Of a stretch of DNA of 64,000 nucleotides, positions 59,982-64,000 are shown piece after piece. The stretch is taken from assembly GCA_900143635.1 (NCBI GenBank), contig FREY01000006.1, forward strand, positions 1 to 64,000, written 5' to 3'. This DNA comes from Rhodobacteraceae bacterium Alg231-04 (GTDB taxonomy: Bacteria; Pseudomonadota; Alphaproteobacteria; Rhodobacterales; Rhodobacteraceae). Positions within the stretch are counted from its first letter, which is position 1, and the number at the start of each line of letters is the position of its first letter. The notes beneath the pieces are model-generated. The model was given only the letters and a program-made list of their open reading frames with translations. It searched no databases and had not been told where the DNA came from. The position numbers were made by a program, and so were the translations under genes.

Positions 59982-60090
59982 CCTTTGATCCGACCGCGCC
60001 CGACATCGCGGCCCCGCCCCCGTCCACCCAACCGTCGCGCCCGTGTTGCCGGTGCTGTCCTCCCGTGCGCGCCATCATTCATCCAATCGG

Positions 60091-60119
60091 TTGACTGAAT
60101 GGGTAACACGTGTTATTCA
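60091..60119 (+). promoter_or_regulatory. Promoter with overlapping palindromic operator of the ArsR gene
   Basis: TTGACT (60091-60096) and TATTCA (60114-60119) form a sigma-70-like promoter with a 17-bp spacer. Inside it TAACACGTGTTA (60104-60115) is a perfect 12-bp palindrome. The ATG at 60125 lies 6 bases after the -10, so the transcript probably starts at or next to the ATG. A bound repressor would block the promoter. Confidence 0.6.
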
Positions 60120-60124
60120 CCCAT

Positions 60125-60466
60125 ATGGTTGAACGAAAATCAGATGACCAGCTGACCGAAATCCTAAAGGCCGCCAGCGATCCGACGCGGCGGGCGCTGC
60201 TGACGCTGCTTGTCCAGCAGGGCCCGATGCGGGTGACCGATCTGGCGGGGCATTTCGATACCAGCCTCAATTCCGTCTCCAAGCACATCAAAGTGCTGGA
60301 GCGGGCCGGGCTGGTGCTGCGCCGAACCGAATGGCGCGAGCATATCATCGAAGTGCAGATGGAGCCGCTGCGGCTCATCGACAGCTGGTTTGCTGACTTA
60401 CGTTCGATCTGGTCCATGCGCCTTGAGGCGCTGGACGGGATATTGACCGAGGAGACTGCCAAATGA
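60125..60466 (+). CDS. ArsR/SmtB-family transcriptional repressor
   Basis: This 113-residue winged-helix regulator carries ILKAASDPTRRALLTLLVQQGPMRVTDLAGHFDTSLNSVSKHIKVLERAGLVLRRTEWREHIIEVQ, the ArsR fold. The metal-binding Cys-x-Cys of classical ArsR is absent. It resembles the SRPBCC-linked ArsR group, and indeed the next gene overlaps it (ATGA) and is an SRPBCC protein. Its ATG at 60125 immediately follows a promoter with a palindromic operator, suggesting autoregulation and a leaderless mRNA. Confidence 0.9.
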   Translation: MVERKSDDQLTEILKAASDPTRRALLTLLVQQGPMRVTDLAGHFDTSLNSVSKHIKVLERAGLVLRRTEWREHIIEVQMEPLRLIDSWFADLRSIWSMRLEALDGILTEETAK

Positions 60467-60906
60467 CTGCCACAGCCACCAATGCCGAAGACCTGTCACT
60501 GAAGATCGAACGGGTGATCGCCGCCCCGCCAGAGCGCGTGTTCAACGCGTGGCTCGACCCGGTGACGCTGGCGAAATTCATGCGCCCTGCCCCGGATATG
60601 GTGGCGCCCAAGGTCAGCAATGATCCGCGCGAGGGCGGCAGGTTTGACATCATCATGCGCGCTGGTGACGCTGAGATCCCGCACCATGGGACTTACACAG
60701 CGATCAACCCGCATTCGCGCATCGCCTTTACCTGGGTCAGCCCCTTTTCCCCCGAAGGCAGCGAAGTCACATTGATCCTGCGCCCCGAAGGTGGCGGCAC
60801 CCATGTCACCCTGACCCATGTGAAATTCTTTGATGAAGAAAAGCGCGACAATCATCAGGGCGGCTGGAGCCGCATTCTTGGCGCGCTTGACGCGCTTTTG
60901 GCCTAG
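60463..60906 (+). CDS. SRPBCC / AHSA1-like protein
   Basis: The 147 residues are a START-like fold: LSLKIERVIAAPPERVFNAWLDPVTLAKFMRPAPDM, then GGRFDIIMRAGDAEIPHHGTYTAINPHSRIAFTWVSPFSPEGSEVTLILRPEGGGTHVTLTHVKFFDEEKRDNHQGGWSRIL. The hydrophobic cavity binds small lipophilic ligands. Such ArsR-SRPBCC pairs are common, but ligand and role are generally unknown. Translational coupling to the repressor (4-bp overlap) suggests that it acts on or is induced by the repressor's ligand. Confidence 0.92.
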   Translation: MTATATNAEDLSLKIERVIAAPPERVFNAWLDPVTLAKFMRPAPDMVAPKVSNDPREGGRFDIIMRAGDAEIPHHGTYTAINPHSRIAFTWVSPFSPEGSEVTLILRPEGGGTHVTLTHVKFFDEEKRDNHQGGWSRILGALDALLA

Positions 60907-60958
60907 CGGCCCATCCGAGCGCCGGGCCATCACCCGGCCCGGTGCATTGCCCGCCCCT

Positions 60959-61960
60959 TCAGCTCCGGCTTTCCCGGCGCGGCATTGGTCGCGTCGGGAT
61001 TTCCTTCAGCAATCCGCCGACCCCCATGGCTGCGATGTCTTCGCTGGTCACATCAATTCCGCATAAGGTCCGCTCCAGCACCCAATCGGCACCGTTCAGC
61101 GCTGGTGAGCGCGCACAGCCCGGCAGGCCAATCACCGGCCGCCCTTGGTGGGTGCCAAGAAACAGCAGGTTTCCCGGATCCACCGGCATGCCGAATCGTG
61201 TGACCGCGCCACCGGCCAGCCGCAGCGCCTGCGGTGCCACATCCTTTGGGTCAGAGGTGGCCGATCCGGTCAGGATCAGGACCAGCCCACCCTTTGCGGC
61301 CCTGACAGCCTCGGCCAGATCTGCCTCGCGGTGGCGCACCACGATGCGGTCATGCAATTCCACGCCCATCCGTTCCAGCCGCCCGCGTATCGCCGCGCGA
61401 CCCTTGTCCGACGGCACGTCAGCGGTGACCCGCGTTTCAATCAGCGTCGCCGTGCCAACAACCGGAGCAATGACACGCATCGCGCCGCCTGCGCCCTGCC
61501 CGGCCTTCTCCACCGAGGCATTTGGCACGGCGTAAGAAATGATCTTGATGGTTGCGATCATGCCATCCGCATCGACCCGGTGATGATCCGGCACCGTGGC
61601 AATGGTCACCATCGGATCGATGGCATTCACGGCCTCCAGCCGGGCGCGGTCCAGTTGCACAATCCCACAGGAGCCAGCATATAGGTTCACCCGCCCGGCA
61701 CTGGCGCCTGAGATGCGGATATTCTGAGCTGCCGCGTCCGGCACCAATGCGCGTGCCAGCATTACGGCCGCCTCATCTTCGTGCAGATCGCCCGGCTCCA
61801 GCCGCGCCACTGTCAGAAATGCATGCCCCGCCGCGGCCAGCTCGGACAGATCATCGTCCGTCAGTTTGCTGCCCTTGGCGATGCGGCGGGTCTCACCTTG
61901 CAAACTATGCGCCAGCAATGCGCCCCGCGCATCTGCCAGGGGCACCTCGCCAAAAATCAT
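60959..61960 (-). CDS. Molybdopterin-binding protein (MoeA/MogA-like MPT-binding domain)
   Basis: The 333-residue protein starts with FGEVPLADARGALLAHSL, the pattern of molybdopterin-binding partners of the XdhC class. Its second half has the MoaB/Mog-like MPT domain with VLILTGSATSDPKDVAPQALRLAGGAVTRFGMPVDPGNLLFLG and RPVIGLPGCARSP. In Rhodobacteraceae a related domain is often fused to a MobA-like nucleotidyltransferase; none is fused or adjacent here. It likely helps load or hand on the molybdenum cofactor. The start overlaps the xdhC stop by four bases. Confidence 0.85.
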   Translation of the reverse strand: MIFGEVPLADARGALLAHSLQGETRRIAKGSKLTDDDLSELAAAGHAFLTVARLEPGDLHEDEAAVMLARALVPDAAAQNIRISGASAGRVNLYAGSCGIVQLDRARLEAVNAIDPMVTIATVPDHHRVDADGMIATIKIISYAVPNASVEKAGQGAGGAMRVIAPVVGTATLIETRVTADVPSDKGRAAIRGRLERMGVELHDRIVVRHREADLAEAVRAAKGGLVLILTGSATSDPKDVAPQALRLAGGAVTRFGMPVDPGNLLFLGTHQGRPVIGLPGCARSPALNGADWVLERTLCGIDVTSEDIAAMGVGGLLKEIPTRPMPRRESRS

Positions 61961-62940
61961 TGCGACGTTCCCCTCAGCACCGCTGTCACCTCGGCCAATA
62001 TCGAAACTGCGATTTCAGCGGGCCCTGCCGCACCAATATCCAGCCCGATGGGGCCATGGATACGACTGATCTGCGCCTCGGTGAAGCCGCTGTCTGTCAG
62101 CCGCGCAACCCGGCTGGCGTGGGTTTTCTTCGATCCCAGCGCACCGATGTAGAAACACTCCGCCCCAAGTGCGGCCTCCAGTGCGGGGTCATCCAGTTTC
62201 GGGTCATGGGTCAGCAGCACCAGCGCTGTGCGGGCGTCCACCCCGAGGTTTTTCAACGCGTCATCGGGCCAGTCTTCGACAATGGTCTCACCGGGAAAGC
62301 GATCGCCGTGCGCAAAGGCCGCACGCGGATCGACCAGCAGCGGATCATAGCCCGCGATCCGCGCCATCGGCACCAGCGCCTGTGCGATATGGACCGCGCC
62401 GACAACAATCATTCGCAGGGGCGGATTATGCACCGCCACAAATGTCTCGCCGTCTTCCTCCAGCCCGGAGCGGTCGATCCGCATCCGCTCCGGATATCCT
62501 TCGCCCACCAGACGGCGGGCACCGCTGGTCAGGTTGACCTCATAGGCGCGCGGCTGGCGCGCAGCCCGTGCCGCCACCAGATCTTCCAACAGGGCAAGCG
62601 GCAGCGCGCCACCAACCGGTTCGATCAGAATCTGAATGGTGCCGCCACAGGCCAGCCCAGCGGAAAACGCATCCTCGTCGCTGACCCCGAATTCCAGGAG
62701 CCGGTGCTTTCCATCGCCCAGTGCCTCCTGCGCCTCCAGCACCACAGCCCCCTCGACACAGCCGCCCGAGACCGACCCGGCAATCCGCCCGTCACCGCTG
62801 ACCACCAGCTGCGACCCGGCCCGGCGCGGCGCCGAGCCCCAGGTCTCCACCACCGTGGCCAATGCCGCACCATCGCCGCCCCGGTGCCAGTCCAGCGCCG
62901 TCTCCGGTGCATTCTCAAAGGGCTGTGTCTGGGTGATCAT
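61957..62940 (-). CDS. XdhC-family molybdenum cofactor insertion/sulfuration protein
   Basis: XdhC/CoxI proteins bind the molybdenum cofactor and insert it into xanthine dehydrogenase-type enzymes. The 327 residues carry the XdhC domain (ATVVETWGSAPRRAGSQLVVSGDGRIAGSVSGGCVEGAVVLEAQEAL with the conserved Cys) and a C-terminal Rossmann segment (IVVGAVHIAQALVPMARIAGYDPLLVDPR, FYIGALGSKKTHASRVARL, IHGPIGLDIGA). The target hydroxylase is not in the window. Translation is coupled to the MPT-binding gene. The start at 62940 has GGGAGAG 3 bases upstream. The gap 62941-63191 has no gene. Confidence 0.93.
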   Translation of the reverse strand: MITQTQPFENAPETALDWHRGGDGAALATVVETWGSAPRRAGSQLVVSGDGRIAGSVSGGCVEGAVVLEAQEALGDGKHRLLEFGVSDEDAFSAGLACGGTIQILIEPVGGALPLALLEDLVAARAARQPRAYEVNLTSGARRLVGEGYPERMRIDRSGLEEDGETFVAVHNPPLRMIVVGAVHIAQALVPMARIAGYDPLLVDPRAAFAHGDRFPGETIVEDWPDDALKNLGVDARTALVLLTHDPKLDDPALEAALGAECFYIGALGSKKTHASRVARLTDSGFTEAQISRIHGPIGLDIGAAGPAEIAVSILAEVTAVLRGTSQ

Positions 62941-63191
62941 CGCTCTCTCCCGCGTGTTTCCCGCCCTTTGTTGCGGCAGCTTGCGCCAGTTGCAAGACAG
63001 CAGGTGCATTCCGCGTGGCGGTGCTGGCCATCTGGGCGACAGCAACACAGGGCCGCAACAATCCCGCAAAGCCGCGCAGCACTGGCTTGACTGGGCGCCT
63101 GCCACAGTGCGATCCCAACAGGCAACCAATCCGGCCAGGAGGTCCCCGATACGATGCCGTGCCGTCACCCTGCTGCGGGCCACCCCGCCCC

Positions 63192-64000
63192 ATGACCCGC
63201 TTTCTGGCCATCCTCACCGTTCGCAACGAAGCCGCCTTCCTGCTGGAATGGCTCGCCCATCACCGCGCTGTCGGCTTTACGGATTTTCTGGTCTTTTCAA
63301 ACGATTGCCAGGATGGCACCAGCGAGATGCTGGACCATCTTCAGGACATGGGGCATCTCACCCATGTTGCCAACGAAGGCCCCTATGACAAGGCCGGCAT
63401 CCAGTTCACAGCGCTCAAAGCCGCCTCAAAACACCCGCTGGCCAAGGCAGCAGACTGGATCATGGTGTTGGACGTCGACGAATTCGTGAACATCAAGGTG
63501 AATGGCGGCACCCTGCCCGATCTTCTCGCAGCCCTGCCCGAGGCCGACGCGGTCACCCTCACGTGGCGGCTGTTCGGCAATGGCGGTCAGGTCCGCTTCG
63601 AGGACTCCCCCGTCACCGAGGTCTTCACCCGCTGCGCCCCTGAGGTGATGCACTGGCCCTGGCGCGCCTCGATGTTCAAGACGCTTTACCGCAATACCGG
63701 CGCCTATCGAAAACCCGGCGTCCACCGGCCCCGCGACGTTCAAAAACACCTGCTTGAGGATTTCAACTGGTACGACTGCGAGGGCCGCCTGCTTGGCGAT
63801 CACTTTAAAACCCGGCGGATCTTTTCCGACTATGGCCGCCCGAACTACGGGCTGGCGCAGCTCAATCATTATCCGCTTGGCGCGATGGAGAGCTACCTGC
63901 TGAAGGCCGACCGCGGCAGGGTCAACCGCGAATCCGCCACGCTGGGAATGGACTACTGGGTGGAACGCAATTTTGGCTCAGCCAGCGACACCTCGATCAG
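63192..64000 (+). CDS. Glycosyltransferase family 2 protein, truncated by window end
   Basis: The frame starts with TRFLAILTVRNEAAFLLEWLAHHRAVGFTDFLVFSNDCQDGTSEMLDHL and continues past the window end (269 codons plus 2 bases seen). It shows the GT-A fold nucleotide-binding region and the DxD motif VLDVDEFVNI (about residue 95), as in GT2-like glycosyltransferases of the Glyco_tranf_2_4 group. Downstream YLLKADRGRVNR is typical of roseobacter members. The target glycan is unknown. The start at 63192 is divergent from xdhC. Confidence 0.88.
   Translation, partial: MTRFLAILTVRNEAAFLLEWLAHHRAVGFTDFLVFSNDCQDGTSEMLDHLQDMGHLTHVANEGPYDKAGIQFTALKAASKHPLAKAADWIMVLDVDEFVNIKVNGGTLPDLLAALPEADAVTLTWRLFGNGGQVRFEDSPVTEVFTRCAPEVMHWPWRASMFKTLYRNTGAYRKPGVHRPRDVQKHLLEDFNWYDCEGRLLGDHFKTRRIFSDYGRPNYGLAQLNHYPLGAMESYLLKADRGRVNRESATLGMDYWVERNFGSASDTSI

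Overview
The window looks like chromosomal DNA of a marine alphaproteobacterium of the Rhodobacteraceae (Roseobacter group, in the Phaeobacter/Leisingera/Ruegeria range). The evidence is high GC with dense, overlapping gene pairs, a PutA without DNA-binding domain next to a divergent Lrp-type putR, a phaZ / phaC-phaP-phaR cluster, an LdtR-like MarR regulator, XdhC plus a molybdopterin-binding protein, and many Rhodobacteraceae-type small conserved proteins. Genus assignment is inference only.

Layout. 1-800: the edge of an integrated region, made of the end of an IS3-family element, a tyrosine-recombinase remnant and a tRNA-Leu(UAA) whose 3' end faces the remnant. 0.86-11 kb: a TPR protein, putR/putA (proline to glutamate), rhomboid protease plus a GFA-type protein, inositol monophosphatase family, a LysR regulator divergent from metF, and a DUF2235 hydrolase. 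11.5-16.8 kb: valS, DUF1330, then a coupled TerB-TerB-PhnD-like set. 17.2-26.9 kb: a polar amino acid type ABC importer, two glutamine-synthetase-like ligases flanking a class I glutamine amidotransferase, a FAD oxidoreductase and a DegT-type PLP enzyme. This is read as a gamma-glutamylated amine (Puu-like) catabolic region; two of its upstream regions share the palindrome TTTGATCAAATT. 27-32 kb: the polyhydroxyalkanoate cycle (phaR, phaP, phaC, phaZ) with three CTGC-N3-GCAG sites that look like PhaR operators. 32-37.9 kb: small conserved genes, a DUF4105 protein and thrS, preceded by a perfect 16-bp palindrome.

38.1-40.7 kb: the most interesting locus, a complete four-gene bufferin-type RiPP operon. 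It has a DUF2282 Cys-containing precursor with a signal peptide, a DUF692/MNIO iron enzyme, a DUF2063 partner and a DoxX membrane protein, likely for copper or other metal handling. 40.7-55.7 kb: mostly housekeeping genes (cold shock protein, thyA-folA, glyoxalase I, RidA, ldtR, an XRE regulator with sdhE, aspartate aminotransferase, a class III cyclase, a MATE pump, PPK2, a PLP decarboxylase, parE).

55.8-57 kb: a visibly AT-richer DUF3800 gene followed by about 400 bp of hairpins and direct repeats, a likely transferred segment. 57-64 kb: an outer-membrane barrel gene frameshifted inside its signal peptide, infC with an AUA start, two exported proteins, an ArsR/SRPBCC pair driven by a probably leaderless promoter with a built-in operator, the molybdopterin-binding/XdhC pair, and a glycosyltransferase cut by the window end.

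No CRISPR array, rRNA or complete prophage was seen. All family calls come from reading the translated sequence; no database search was possible.
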